64,000 nt of DNA from Bog-473 sp963730785. GTDB taxonomy: Bacteria > Actinomycetota > Acidimicrobiia > Acidimicrobiales > RAAP-2. Location: assembly GCA_963730785.1 (NCBI GenBank), contig CAVSTF010000016.1:186001-250000 (forward strand). The letters run 5' to 3'. The translations under genes were made by a program, and so were the position numbers. Shown here piece by piece: positions 1 to 8,529 of this stretch (the first letter of the stretch is position 1; the number at the start of each line of letters is the position of its first letter). The notes under the pieces are model-generated. The model ran no database searches, had not been told where the DNA came from, and was given only the letters and a program-made list of their open reading frames with translations.

Positions 1-150
1 CTGCCTATGTGTCGAGGAAGCCTTAAAGGAACCTGAGACAACCCCTACTCCGATGAATGCGGCACCTGTATTCTCTACTCTCTCTCCGGCGGCGCGTCCG
101 AGTTCCGTGGATGTGTGACCAGAGCGATTGCGGGGAATAGGACGTATCAG

Positions 151-489
151 ATGACTCGATATTTGATCTCGTTTGATGACGGAGAAATGGTTATCTCGGA
201 TCAGGACCTACCCGCCGTGGACAAGGCTGCGCATGATGTAGTCGAAGCGGCGAAAAGTGCCGGGGTGTGGGTCTTCGGCGGTGGAGTGGCAAGCCAGAGG
301 GCGAGCATCGTGTCCACCGACGGAACGGTCAGTGACGGCCCGTACCCCGAGGACAAGGCGGTCCTCGGCGGCTTCGTCATCGTGGACGTGCCTTCACACG
401 TGGAGGCACTCGAGTGGGCGGCGAAGTGGGCCTCGGCGTGTCGCTGTCCCCAGGAAGTTCGAGAGATCATGACCGACCCGAACATCTGA
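151..489 (+). CDS. YCII-related domain protein
   Basis: A 112-residue protein of the YCII-related family, a small dimeric alpha/beta-barrel fold whose biochemical role is usually unknown. The family signature is visible in the second half: DGPYPEDK at about residues 62-69, then GGFVIVDV, EALEWAAK and a C-terminal EVR motif where family members usually have EVRP. The ATG at 151 is preferred because the protein then begins MTRYLISFDD, matching the usual first beta strand; the frame is open back to 115 but that extension has no family match. It stands alone on the + strand, with the serine hydrolase gene converging from the other side. Family assignment is confident, function is not. Confidence 0.8.
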   Translation: MTRYLISFDDGEMVISDQDLPAVDKAAHDVVEAAKSAGVWVFGGGVASQRASIVSTDGTVSDGPYPEDKAVLGGFVIVDVPSHVEALEWAAKWASACRCPQEVREIMTDPNI

Positions 490-501
490 TCGACACGATG
501 T

Positions 502-1731
502 CTACATCAGCGACTGATAGACAAGTTGTTTGAGTTGGCTGCGGATCGGGTGAGTACTCGAGGGAAGTAGTTGGGTGAAAAACAACACGCTCAGGTCCTC
601 CTGGGGTGCCACCCACCATGATGTACTGAAGGCACCTCCCCAGCCGTACTCTCCCAAGCTGGTCAGCACTTTGCCTGCCACCGGGTCCGTCACGACGGAC
701 ACCCCCAGGCCAAACCCGACGCCGTCAAATGTCGTTTCGGCGAAGAGCGGTCGGCCAAATTCTTCTAGATCAACACCACCTGGAAGATGGTTACTGGTCA
801 TGTACGCCACAGTGCGGGGCGACAACAATCGATTACCTTCTATTTCACCGCCGAGTCGCAGCATCTCCGAGAAACGAAGGTAGTCAGCGGCTGTGCCAAC
901 GAGGCCGCCGCCGCCCGAGAGCATCTCTGGTGGATTGACGGCTGTCTCGCCTGGAATGCGAATTGGCGGGGAGTCAGATCCCGCTGGGTTGACCAAGTAC
1001 GGTGCGGCCAAACGATCCACGTCGTGGTTTGAGTCAAAACTGGTGTCGACCATGCCCAGCGGCTTGAAGATCCTCTCCTGGAAGAACGACGCGAGGTCCT
1101 GTCCAGAGACCACTTCGATAAGCCGTCCAAGTACGTCAGTGGACACCCCGTAGTTCCACTCACTTCCCGGTTCGAACAGAAGTGGCTGCGCTGCCCACAG
1201 TTCACAACAACCGGCGAGGTCAACCCCGGCAGGATTCCCCCATTCGAATCCGGCAGACCGGTACATCGCATCCACCGGATGCGCATATTGAAACCCATAG
1301 GTGAGGCCGGAAGTATGAGTGAGCAGATGCCAAACCCGTATTGGTTCAGTGGCCGGACGGAGGTCAGGGCTGTTCGAACTTCCGGACCGATAGACCTTCA
1401 TATTGTCGAAACTTGGAATCCACTTCGAAATAGGATCCTTCAATTCGAAGGCGCCCTCTTCGTAGAGCATCATCGCCGCCACGGCCGTGATGGGCTTGGT
1501 CATGGAGGCCAGACGCCAGATCGTGTCGGTTGTCACGGGAGCGGCTGCCTCGCGATCCCGCATTCCGTAGTTTGAGAGGTGAGCCACCTTTCCATTTCGC
1601 GCCACCGCAATAAGCCAACCGGTGAGCCGACCATCATCAACATATTTGCGGAAGTGCCGATCCAGTCGATCCAATCGGGACTGTGACATTCCTACTTCGG
1701 ATGCTTCTACCTCTATCTGGATGGCAGTCAT
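502..1731 (-). CDS. Serine hydrolase, beta-lactamase/class C esterase family
   Basis: A protein of about 409 residues of the class C beta-lactamase / EstB-like serine hydrolase family. The catalytic SxxK motif is seen as SMTK near residues 76-79 (LASMTKPITA). WNYGVSTDVLG supplies the Tyr of the second motif, and GWGGAFSTSWWV near the end is typical of the esterase-like members. No signal peptide is evident, so it is probably cytoplasmic. The ATG at 1731 is chosen because a longer start at 1848 would run into the upstream SRPBCC gene, which ends at 1757; an ATG at 1689 is a shorter alternative. The 25-bp gap suggests cotranscription with that gene. The substrate cannot be told. Confidence 0.88.
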   Translation of the reverse strand: MTAIQIEVEASEVGMSQSRLDRLDRHFRKYVDDGRLTGWLIAVARNGKVAHLSNYGMRDREAAAPVTTDTIWRLASMTKPITAVAAMMLYEEGAFELKDPISKWIPSFDNMKVYRSGSSNSPDLRPATEPIRVWHLLTHTSGLTYGFQYAHPVDAMYRSAGFEWGNPAGVDLAGCCELWAAQPLLFEPGSEWNYGVSTDVLGRLIEVVSGQDLASFFQERIFKPLGMVDTSFDSNHDVDRLAAPYLVNPAGSDSPPIRIPGETAVNPPEMLSGGGGLVGTAADYLRFSEMLRLGGEIEGNRLLSPRTVAYMTSNHLPGGVDLEEFGRPLFAETTFDGVGFGLGVSVVTDPVAGKVLTSLGEYGWGGAFSTSWWVAPQEDLSVLFFTQLLPSSTHPIRSQLKQLVYQSLM

Positions 1732-1756
1732 CTCGGAAGCATATGGCTCGACTTGC

Positions 1757-2233
1757 TCAGAGACCTTTGCGGGCGGTTCGCTCCAAGATCCCCAGTGTGG
1801 CGCGCAGAGCGGATTCAGGCACGATCGGGAAGCGATCCTTGTATTCATCGCTCATCTTCGACCAGTCGTAGTACGAGGTCACATTGGTGACCCCGTCCTC
1901 ACCGGCCTCCAAGCGGTAGCCATAGAAGTGCGGGAATGGGATATCGGGTCCGAGATTCCATGCAATTTCCTTGTCACGCTCAAACGCAATGATGTGCACG
2001 GTCACGTCGTACTTTCCAAGTGGCATGTCGTTGAGCGACTCACGATCCATATGAATGACGAATGTGTCCCCTACTTTTTCTGCCGGCTCCCCAGTGAAGT
2101 CTTGAAGCATTCCGGAAGCATCAATCGCCACATGCCCGGCTGGGCTTCTGACGACGTCGAAGATTGCTGACGGTGGCAACGCAATAGGACGGGTAATTTC
2201 GATCCGGTCAGTCAAGTAGACGGTATCGGGCAT
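1757..2233 (-). CDS. SRPBCC (START-like) family protein
   Basis: A 158-residue protein beginning with a first strand of the polyketide cyclase/SRPBCC type (ITRPIALPPSAIFDVV), followed by alternating strands such as GKYDVTVHIIAFERDKEI and a long final helix. These proteins form a hydrophobic ligand cavity, but no ligand can be named. A good ribosome binding site (GAAGGAG) lies 7 nt before the ATG. It is the first gene of a likely pair with the serine hydrolase. A partial palindrome TTGACCTAGATCAA lies at 2264-2277, just upstream. Confidence 0.8.
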   Translation of the reverse strand: MPDTVYLTDRIEITRPIALPPSAIFDVVRSPAGHVAIDASGMLQDFTGEPAEKVGDTFVIHMDRESLNDMPLGKYDVTVHIIAFERDKEIAWNLGPDIPFPHFYGYRLEAGEDGVTNVTSYYDWSKMSDEYKDRFPIVPESALRATLGILERTARKGL

Positions 2234-2299
2234 GTGGAACTCCTTCGGATGCGTGCGGGCTCATTGACCTAGATCAACCTGGCTGTTTCTATCAGGAAC

Positions 2300-2893
2300 T
2301 TACCGTTGAAGGCTGTAGCGGATGTGTGTCGCTTGGGGGGTGTCGATCACTCGAACAATCTCCAACTCAACCTTCGCCGGCAGCAGGTCAAACAGTCGGC
2401 GGCCATTTCCAAAGAGGACCGGGACTTGGTGAATTTGCAGCTCATCAAGCACGTCGGCCTCAAGGGCGGTCTCCGCGGTGTAGGCACCGTGGACCAGCAC
2501 ATTGCGGTCTCCGGCGGCGGCTTTTGCTTGTGTCATGGCGCTGGCGACCCCATCTGTCACGTACGTCACCAATGGGTACTTCGACCCAGACGTTCCCGCC
2601 GGCCTATGGCTCGGCACAAAGATTGGGACGCCATCGTGATGGTCGCCGCCCCAATGGTCGACCTGCTCCACCGTGTTGCGACCGGAGAGCACGGCACCCG
2701 TTTCCTTGATTTCGTCCAGAAAGTGCCTACCCATCCCAGGGGAGGTACCGGCAGTGGGACTCGCATCCGAAGCAAACCCATACCACTCGTGTAGACGCAT
2801 GAACCCGTCCCCGCCGGGATTTCCAGGTTTGTCGTTTGGGCCGGCGATGTACCCGTCGAGCGACATGGACATGTACAGCACCGATCTAGACAT
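2300..2893 (-). CDS. Dihydrofolate reductase-like protein, RibD C-terminal family
   Basis: A 197-residue reductase of the RibD_C/dihydrofolate-reductase-like family. It starts with the typical SVLYMSMSLDGYIAGP segment, followed by GAVLSGRNTVEQ, VTYVTDGVASAM (a nucleotide-binding strand/turn) and the late VPVLFGNGRRLFDLL segment. Stand-alone members are annotated as NADPH-dependent reductases of unknown substrate; nothing here suggests riboflavin synthesis. GAGAGGACT precedes the ATG. It lies 66 bp upstream of the SRPBCC gene on the same strand, so cotranscription is possible. Confidence 0.87.
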   Translation of the reverse strand: MSRSVLYMSMSLDGYIAGPNDKPGNPGGDGFMRLHEWYGFASDASPTAGTSPGMGRHFLDEIKETGAVLSGRNTVEQVDHWGGDHHDGVPIFVPSHRPAGTSGSKYPLVTYVTDGVASAMTQAKAAAGDRNVLVHGAYTAETALEADVLDELQIHQVPVLFGNGRRLFDLLPAKVELEIVRVIDTPQATHIRYSLQR

Positions 2894-3123
2894 GTTGCAG
2901 TCCTCTCATGTGCAATGGCCTCGAGGTCATAGTGGATTTAGGTGACGACTATTGGCATCACTTTCAGGTGCCTCCAACTAACGTAGACCCGCAGCAGCGT
3001 CGAGCTCCTCCATCGCCGTTGCCCGAAGGCTCGAGGGATCACTCATGGAGCACTTATTGCCGGATGCCCTTTGCTATCCAGGCTCTAAGTTCAATGTGAG
3101 ATGAACCGACAAGGAGAGGATCG

Positions 3124-3387
3124 ATGTACGCAATCGTTACGAACGTTCGTGTGGAAAATCCGGAGGAAGCTCGGCTCCTTCTACCCCAGGCAAGAGAAGC
3201 GCTGGTGTCCCGCGCTCCGGGGATTGTGAGTGGCTACTGGCTGGAGCCGATTGATGGAATTGGTACTTCGGTTCTTGTCTTCGAGTCAAAGGAGTACACG
3301 GATGAGGCCTTCAAATATCCGGTGCCTCCGATGCCGGGCGTTACTCAGCTCGACATGACAATTCGCGAAGTGATTGCGCACGTATGA
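3124..3387 (+). CDS. Small hypothetical protein, probable dimeric alpha/beta-barrel (ABM-like)
   Basis: An 87-residue protein beginning MYAIVTNVRVENPEEARLLL and continuing through APGIVSGYWLEPID, SVLVFESKEYTDEA and LDMTIREVIAHV. This beta-alpha-beta-beta-alpha-beta pattern resembles the antibiotic biosynthesis monooxygenase/dimeric alpha-beta-barrel proteins. There is a strong ribosome binding site (AAGGAGAGG) 5 nt before the ATG, which fixes the start. No catalytic residue can be assigned and no partner gene is evident. The 230 bp before it show nothing recognisable. Confidence 0.75.
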   Translation: MYAIVTNVRVENPEEARLLLPQAREALVSRAPGIVSGYWLEPIDGIGTSVLVFESKEYTDEAFKYPVPPMPGVTQLDMTIREVIAHV

Positions 3388-3425
3388 CGAAACGAATGGC
3401 CCTGATCGGGACACATCCTGACCGG

Positions 3426-4304
3426 TTAGTTGAAAACGACAGTTTTTGTCCCGTTGGTCAGGACGCGCCCCTCAATGACCCAACGCAGCCCTCGGGCTAA
3501 AACGGTTCGCTCAATGTCACGCCCGACCCGGCGAAGTTCGTCCGGACTATCGGCATGGTCGATCCGGCGGGTGTCCTGTTCGATGATTGGTCCGGTATCG
3601 AGATCGGCCGTGACGTAGTGGCAGGTGGCGCCGATCAGCTTGACGCCCCGCTCAAACGCTTGGTGATAGGGACGGGCGCCAGCGAATGAGGGCAGAAAAC
3701 TGTGGTGGATATTGATGATTTGACCCGCCAGTCGGGCGCACATGTCCGGCGGAATGACCTGCATGTAGCGCGCCAGGACCATGATGTCGCCGCCCTCAGC
3801 CTTGAATAGCGCCTCGATCTCGGCGAACGCGGCCGCCTTGGCCGCCGCCGAATCGGTCGATCCCGGCGAAGCGACCGGCACGGGGACGAATCGAAAGGGG
3901 ATGCCGTGCCACTCCACTAACTCTCGAAGGTCTTCGTGGTTGGAAATGACGCACGGAATGTCGCACTCAAGATCACCGCTGCGCCATCGGTAGAGCAAGT
4001 CGGCCAGACAGTGATCTTCCCGACTGACCAAGAGCACCACGCGCACCGGTACGTCGGTGTCGAGAATGCGCCACTCCATGGAAAACTCGGCCGCCACCGG
4101 CTCGAAAAGGGTCCGCAAGTCTTCGACGCCGAATGGGAGGCTCTCGGCCGTCACCTCCACACGGAGAAAGAACAGTCCAGAAGTCAGGTCCCCGTGCTGG
4201 GTCGCCTCCAGGACCGAGCCTCCATGACCGGCGATGAAACTGGTCACTGCAGCGACAATGCCGATTCGATCCGGACACGTGATGGTGAGGATGTAGCGGC
4301 GCAC
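3426..4304 (-). CDS. purU: Formyltetrahydrofolate deformylase
   Basis: A 292-residue protein with the length and architecture of PurU, which hydrolyses 10-formyltetrahydrofolate to formate and tetrahydrofolate and so balances one-carbon pools for purine synthesis. Residues 1-85 form an ACT domain (YILTITCPDRIGIVAAVTSF). The rest is a formyltransferase fold with the catalytic Asn and His in IINIHHSFLPSFAGARPYHQ and the catalytic Asp in DLDTGPIIEQ. It stands alone on the - strand. A separate PurN role is unlikely because PurN lacks the ACT domain. Confidence 0.95.
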   Translation of the reverse strand: MRRYILTITCPDRIGIVAAVTSFIAGHGGSVLEATQHGDLTSGLFFLRVEVTAESLPFGVEDLRTLFEPVAAEFSMEWRILDTDVPVRVVLLVSREDHCLADLLYRWRSGDLECDIPCVISNHEDLRELVEWHGIPFRFVPVPVASPGSTDSAAAKAAAFAEIEALFKAEGGDIMVLARYMQVIPPDMCARLAGQIINIHHSFLPSFAGARPYHQAFERGVKLIGATCHYVTADLDTGPIIEQDTRRIDHADSPDELRRVGRDIERTVLARGLRWVIEGRVLTNGTKTVVFN

Positions 4305-4389
4305 TATTCCTCAACTTTCGTGCGAGTTGGATTCCGCATAGATGCAGTCTTGCAGGCGTCCTCGAGCGGGGGTGTGCTTGACCTCCCCG

Positions 4390-5274
4390 TCAACCCGTTT
4401 CACTCAAGGCCGACCGCCACGGCGAGATATCGAGTCCCGGGTACATGGCGGCCATGGTGTCCACCGTCATCTCGTTCCAGTACGTGTGGCCGGGCCGAGG
4501 GACTCCGAAGAGGGCGAGCTGTTCAGGCGACTTGCCGGCGGCAAAGGCGCGGAATGTGGCATCGCCACCTAATCGAGGGAATGAGTCGTAGCCGAACCAT
4601 TCGGCCTGAGCTGGCCGGAAGGCCTCAACCAGGACGAACCGGGATGCGTCGGAGTGGCTGAAGTTAGTGCCGCGATGCCACACGTCCGAGCGGTAGGCCA
4701 AGAGTGAGCCACGGCGCCCGGTAGCTGCAATTTCGTTGTTGTAGAGATCCTGGTAGTTCACGGTAGAGCGGCTCCTGGGCACAAGGCGTGGCGGGGCACA
4801 GTTCTCATCGACGTCCGAGAGATAAAGGAACGTCTCGAGGTGCCAGAACCCTGGCTCCATACGAGGAGGAATGAGTGAATGGTTCCCGTCTTGGTGCAGG
4901 GGCTGCTCGTAGTTGATCTCCCCGGCCCATTTACCCCACACCGCGGCCTGGTAGATCCGTAGGTCATCTTCAGCCAGGGCTAATCGGGCGAACTCGATCA
5001 TCCGTGGATGCACGAAGAGATCGTTCAATGCTGGACATCCTGCCTGTGGGAACCCACGCATGCCGTTGAACTGAGTCGAACGGAACTGGCGACCCTCCGG
5101 TGAACCATCCCCGAGGCCAGCCGCTCTGTTGTAGTTGGCGAAGGTGTCTTCGGTGAAAAGACGCTCCAGATCGTCTGCCACGGCGTCGATCTCTTCCGCC
5201 TCGATCAGACCCTCAACGAGGGCCCAACCCTCGGTCTGCCACTGATGCGCTGCCGCACGCAGGTCGTCTGACAC
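4390..5274 (-). CDS. Phytanoyl-CoA dioxygenase (PhyH) family protein
   Basis: A 294-residue Fe(II)/2-oxoglutarate-dependent dioxygenase of the PhyH family. The iron ligands are seen in LHQDGNHS (His-x-Asp) and in the distal WHRGTNFS. SRFVLVEAF supplies the Arg expected to bind 2-oxoglutarate. The substrate is unknown; PhyH relatives hydroxylate acyl chains or small natural products. The start is the GTG at 5274. It has no clear ribosome binding site, but a TACTTT box ends 7 nt before it, which fits a leaderless transcript. No pathway neighbours are seen. Confidence 0.9.
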   Translation of the reverse strand: MSDDLRAAAHQWQTEGWALVEGLIEAEEIDAVADDLERLFTEDTFANYNRAAGLGDGSPEGRQFRSTQFNGMRGFPQAGCPALNDLFVHPRMIEFARLALAEDDLRIYQAAVWGKWAGEINYEQPLHQDGNHSLIPPRMEPGFWHLETFLYLSDVDENCAPPRLVPRSRSTVNYQDLYNNEIAATGRRGSLLAYRSDVWHRGTNFSHSDASRFVLVEAFRPAQAEWFGYDSFPRLGGDATFRAFAAGKSPEQLALFGVPRPGHTYWNEMTVDTMAAMYPGLDISPWRSALSETG

Positions 5275-5281
5275 GGATCTA

Positions 5282-5287
5282 AAAGTA
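5282..5287 (-). promoter_or_regulatory. Candidate -10 box (TACTTT) of a leaderless promoter
   Basis: On the - strand TACTTT lies 7 nt before the GTG start of the PhyH gene. There is no Shine-Dalgarno sequence in between, so a transcript would begin at or next to the start codon. Confidence 0.4.
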
Positions 5288-5317
5288 GACTGCAGACGGC
5301 TGGGACATCGAGCAGTA

Positions 5318-6328
5318 CTACTCCGAGGGATCAGGCTCTTCGTCGCTGTCGTCGTCTTGAAATCTCTTCAGCCATTCTCCGACTTGTCGTCCGACCACCT
5401 GGACTCCCCCCGCCACTCGGTCGAGTACCCGGGAGAAGCGCTCCCTGTAGTGCGCCACCGCAGCTTGGAATTCCTCTGAAGGCTCCGGCTCCTGCCCACG
5501 CCGCGGATAGTCGCCATCGCAAATCCGTTGGTAGTCACCGGATTCGACCCATTCGGTGAGTTCTTGGACACGACGGACGGCCATGGGGTGCGTGAGGTTG
5601 AGTTCCGTCCAAAATCGGGCGTGCCGTGAGAACAGATCCTCCTCGTCGTGATAGCTGGCGGCCTGGGCGAGGAAGGCATCAAAATTCATCCCTGGCAATG
5701 CCCCGCCGGCAAGACGCATGAGAACCCGACACGGGGCAAGGGGATCTCCCATGACCAGGGCGGCGGCCCGATCTGAGGAGAGCTCAGCTGCTCGCGCCCA
5801 CTCAAGCAACGCGTAGTACAACCCACGGGCGGGAAGCCCAAGCAGTAAGGACTTCGGTAATGCACCTTGCATGAATTGCTGGAGTAGCACCAAGGCGCTG
5901 GTGTAATAGGTGTGCTCCGAGAGCACATGGCCAACCTCATGGGCGAGAACGGTTTGAGTTTCATCGGCAGAATACGAACCGATTAAGGATGAATTAACGA
6001 CGATAATGGGCGTCTTAGCGCCGATCGCCATGGCATTGACGTTCGGCTCATTGATCACATAGAGATCAGGAGTCGTTTCGAGATCCAGGATCGAAACGCA
6101 TTGCTGGTAACCGGCCCATACGTCGGGAAGTTGCTCACTGCTCAGGCGGATGGCGTTACCCATAACCATTTGACGAAGGCGCCGCTCGTGACCGAGGTCA
6201 GAAAGACGTTTCAGAACCTTGTCGAGAAGTGGGACCGAGTTGAGGGCTGAAGTGGCAGCCCTGTCGGCGGGGTGTTCGTACGCCTTGGAACTGATTTGCT
6301 CGAATCGGCGGTCTTCATTCATGGCCAT
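5318..6328 (-). CDS. M48 family metalloprotease
   Basis: A 336-residue zinc metallopeptidase of the M48 family. The HExxH site is HEVGH at residues 130-134 (ETQTVLAHEVGHVLSEHTYY). The third ligand region is AAELSSDRAAALV, the usual form in this family. Weak hydrophobic stretches around LVLLQQFMQG and LLLGLPARGLYYAL may be membrane-associated, but no classical signal peptide is present. The C-terminal tail is rich in acidic residues (DDDSDEEPDPSE). A strong GAGGAGG site precedes the ATG at 6328. Likely role is protein quality control; the substrate is unknown. Confidence 0.9.
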   Translation of the reverse strand: MAMNEDRRFEQISSKAYEHPADRAATSALNSVPLLDKVLKRLSDLGHERRLRQMVMGNAIRLSSEQLPDVWAGYQQCVSILDLETTPDLYVINEPNVNAMAIGAKTPIIVVNSSLIGSYSADETQTVLAHEVGHVLSEHTYYTSALVLLQQFMQGALPKSLLLGLPARGLYYALLEWARAAELSSDRAAALVMGDPLAPCRVLMRLAGGALPGMNFDAFLAQAASYHDEEDLFSRHARFWTELNLTHPMAVRRVQELTEWVESGDYQRICDGDYPRRGQEPEPSEEFQAAVAHYRERFSRVLDRVAGGVQVVGRQVGEWLKRFQDDDSDEEPDPSE

Positions 6329-6419
6329 AAGGCCTCCTCGTTGGCCTTAAGCCTAGATTCACGAGCTGGGTGCCAATCGTCGCCCCACGAAGCGTCGAGT
6401 CATACGAGTACGGCGGACA

Positions 6420-6451
6420 GGTGCCCCGAGAGAATGATCCCTCGGGGCACC
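6420..6451 (-). terminator. Hairpin terminator after the sigma-factor operon
   Basis: A perfect 11-bp inverted repeat (GGTGCCCCGAG / CTCGGGGCACC) with a 10-nt loop begins 14 bp beyond the stop of the gene at 6466. It lacks a clear T run, like many actinobacterial terminators. The position, between two - strand genes, supports termination of the upstream operon. Confidence 0.7.
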
Positions 6452-6465
6452 AATCGACGGCGGGC

Positions 6466-7464
6466 TTAGTACTTGCCAGCTGCGATGTCGCTCAGCGTCA
6501 CCCGGGTCACCTGATAGTTGACGGTGGCGGCCGGAGGTTGGCCCGGAGTTCCACCCGTGAACGATACGGGGATACCGGTGGTCGCATTGATCGTTAGTTG
6601 CTCGGCGTAGCCGGGCCCCACTTCGTTGGCGCCAGAGGCCAGTATCAGAGTCGGCTGCCCAGCCGAGGTGCCGGTCGTGACGGTCACGTCGGGAAGTGTG
6701 GCGAGGATGCGCAAGACGCCGGCACGGACTTGCGGATCCCCCGAACCGGCGATGATCGCGTCCTGTGAGTCTTCCCAGACCCAATTGTCGAACAGATTCC
6801 CGCCTTGGAGTTGCCCGGTAGCCGCCTCTTTGGCCGCAATCGCTGCGCTGTTGGCGGTCTGGTTGGGACTGATCACGTGGCTCGGATCGGGCGCGTCAGC
6901 CATGTCTTGGGCCGCCACCTCCACATTGCCGGTGGCAGCCAGCTTGGCTGCCGCAACCTCGCGGGCAAAGAGCCCCCCGGCGACGTTGTGCTGTGAACTG
7001 ACTTGTCCGGCGAGGCCGCTTTCTGTCGGCGAGAAAAAGTACTGACCATTGTCGCCGTAGAGGTCATACACGGTCACGCTCGAACCGTCTGTGTCGGTGG
7101 TGGTCCGAGCCACGAGGGCTGCGTCACCGGCCGGAGCGGCGGATGCGCTGACAAAGTCGGCCAGGCGGACCAGAGGAGACGCCAAATGGGCCGAAGGTAC
7201 ATGGGCCTGTGGTGACTGCCCGGGCGATGTCGCAATCAGCGCGACAGCAGCCACAGCTGCGGCCACTCCGGCCGCGACTTCGCCACGGATAACCATCTTG
7301 CGCCAACGCGCTCTTGGGTGATGCGCAAGCTCCAACACTTCTGGGGCACGTTCCACGACGATGGCCGCGTGCAACACGGTGCGTGCCTGCGCAAACGCTT
7401 CATCGGGCAATTTATCTACATCGCCCAGGCGGCCAACCAGTTCCATTTCGTCAATGTTGCTCAT
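6466..7464 (-). CDS. Membrane-anchored partner of the ECF sigma factor (putative anti-sigma-like protein)
   Basis: A 332-residue protein with a short cytoplasmic N-terminus, one membrane segment near residues 57-78 (AAGVAAAVAAVALIA) and a long exported part, resembling the actinobacterial CU044_5270-type proteins that sit next to ECF sigma genes. No zinc-binding anti-sigma HxxxCxxC motif is seen, so an anti-sigma role is inference from position and topology. The ATG at 7464 is chosen because it follows AAAGGA at good spacing; it overlaps the sigma gene's end. The exported part has no recognisable catalytic motif. The operon ends in a hairpin. Confidence 0.7.
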   Translation of the reverse strand: MSNIDEMELVGRLGDVDKLPDEAFAQARTVLHAAIVVERAPEVLELAHHPRARWRKMVIRGEVAAGVAAAVAAVALIATSPGQSPQAHVPSAHLASPLVRLADFVSASAAPAGDAALVARTTTDTDGSSVTVYDLYGDNGQYFFSPTESGLAGQVSSQHNVAGGLFAREVAAAKLAATGNVEVAAQDMADAPDPSHVISPNQTANSAAIAAKEAATGQLQGGNLFDNWVWEDSQDAIIAGSGDPQVRAGVLRILATLPDVTVTTGTSAGQPTLILASGANEVGPGYAEQLTINATTGIPVSFTGGTPGQPPAATVNYQVTRVTLSDIAAGKY

Positions 7465-7475
7465 GTTGTGTCCTT

Positions 7476-8045
7476 TCATTTCGATTGCTTTGCAATGTGC
7501 GAGTCGTTGAAAAGGTCAGCCACCCCTGGTGCGTTTCGCAGGGTTTGGCGGGCTTGGTGCAGATATCGGTACGCACTCCCCGACGGGATGCCGAGGGCAC
7601 GAGCAGCTTCGGCAGTGCTGAGTCCCTCCCACACCATGAGGGTCAACACTTCACGCTCGGCTGGCCGTAGTCCCATGAGTGCAGTCCGCAACGCCGAGGC
7701 ACCGTCAATCCGCTCATCCACCCCTGGCCATGGGTCCCATCCGCCCTCGAAATCGGCCATGTCGGGTAGCGGATCCTCAGCTGGCCGATTCCGCCAATGA
7801 CGGCGCAGTGTGTTTCGTGCCACTCCGAACAGCCAGGGTCGAGCGTCGGGAAATGAGCGGTCATACGAGCTCCGGGATCCGAAGGCGGCCAACCACACTT
7901 CGCTGAGGATGTCCTTGGCCAAATCCGCACCGACCCGACGGGTTAGATATGCGCCTATTGCCACCTCATGGCGACGGACCACGTCGACGAAGGCCTCTGC
8001 GTCGCCAGCCAGCGACCAGCCGATCAACTCCGCATCTGTCGTCAC
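7476..8045 (-). CDS. ECF-family RNA polymerase sigma factor
   Basis: A 189-residue sigma-70 family factor with only regions 2 and 4. Region 2 covers residues 20-90 (DLAKDILSEVWLAAF and PWLFGVARNTLRRHWR). Region 4 covers about 120-175 (LRPAEREVLTLMVWEGLSTA followed by the helix-turn-helix SGSAYRYLHQARQTL). A strong AGGAGG site precedes the GTG start. The downstream membrane protein overlaps its end and is the obvious partner. The target regulon and signal cannot be read from the sequence. Confidence 0.92.
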   Translation of the reverse strand: MTTDAELIGWSLAGDAEAFVDVVRRHEVAIGAYLTRRVGADLAKDILSEVWLAAFGSRSSYDRSFPDARPWLFGVARNTLRRHWRNRPAEDPLPDMADFEGGWDPWPGVDERIDGASALRTALMGLRPAEREVLTLMVWEGLSTAEAARALGIPSGSAYRYLHQARQTLRNAPGVADLFNDSHIAKQSK

Positions 8046-8289
8046 AATCCTCCTCGACCTTTCGTCGCCCTACACCATGTACTTGCCAAACGGCTCCCCA
8101 ATCCCTTCGGAGGTGTTTTGGTGTGAACAGGACATAGCGTCTGACGAGCGATGGGCCTGACGATCATGTGCCGGCGCGGGATGGGCTATCAAGGTCAATA
8201 GTTCGTCGAGTTCCTCTGGTCGTGATTGCCGTACGTGCCATAGAACGCTGCTCGAAGGTCATGCGTGTCCTTGAATCGAGCGCGATGAT

Positions 8290-8487
8290 GTGTTCGTGAC
8301 AGCCAGTCCTGGGGCGTGGACGGAGGTGGGACTGGGAGTGTTGCTGCTTGTCCTCGCCCCGTTGAAGTTCGACTCATGGCCATTGGGCGAGCGCACCATG
8401 TCGCCTCTTCACAAAAAGGTAAGCACCATCATTGGGGTGATCGTGGGAGCGGCGTTCGTTGTCGTAGGGCTCTACCGAATCCTCTAG
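8290..8487 (+). CDS. Small membrane protein of unknown function
   Basis: A 65-residue hydrophobic protein with two probable membrane helices (WTEVGLGVLLLVLAPLKF and VSTIIGVIVGAAFVVVGLY) joined by a short basic loop. I do not recognise a family. The start is GTG at 8290, with another in-frame GTG at 8296. It sits between the divergent sigma gene and a VOC protein. The 240 bp before it, back to the sigma gene start, hold no feature I can support. Confidence 0.5.
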   Translation: MFVTASPGAWTEVGLGVLLLVLAPLKFDSWPLGERTMSPLHKKVSTIIGVIVGAAFVVVGLYRIL

Positions 8488-8517
8488 TCGACTCCGGGAC
8501 GATATGGCCCGGTTGAG

Positions 8518-8523
8518 TAACTT
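8518..8523 (+). promoter_or_regulatory. Candidate -10 box (TAACTT) of a leaderless promoter
   Basis: TAACTT lies 6 nt before the ATG of the VOC gene at 8530, with no Shine-Dalgarno site between them. This matches the TANNNT-plus-short-spacer pattern seen at about fifteen genes in this window. Confidence 0.4.
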
Positions 8524-8529
8524 CGTGAC

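Noticed and set aside
2264..2277. TTGACCTAGATCAA partial palindrome
   Set aside because: Two mismatches and no second copy seen; kept only as a remark with the SRPBCC gene.
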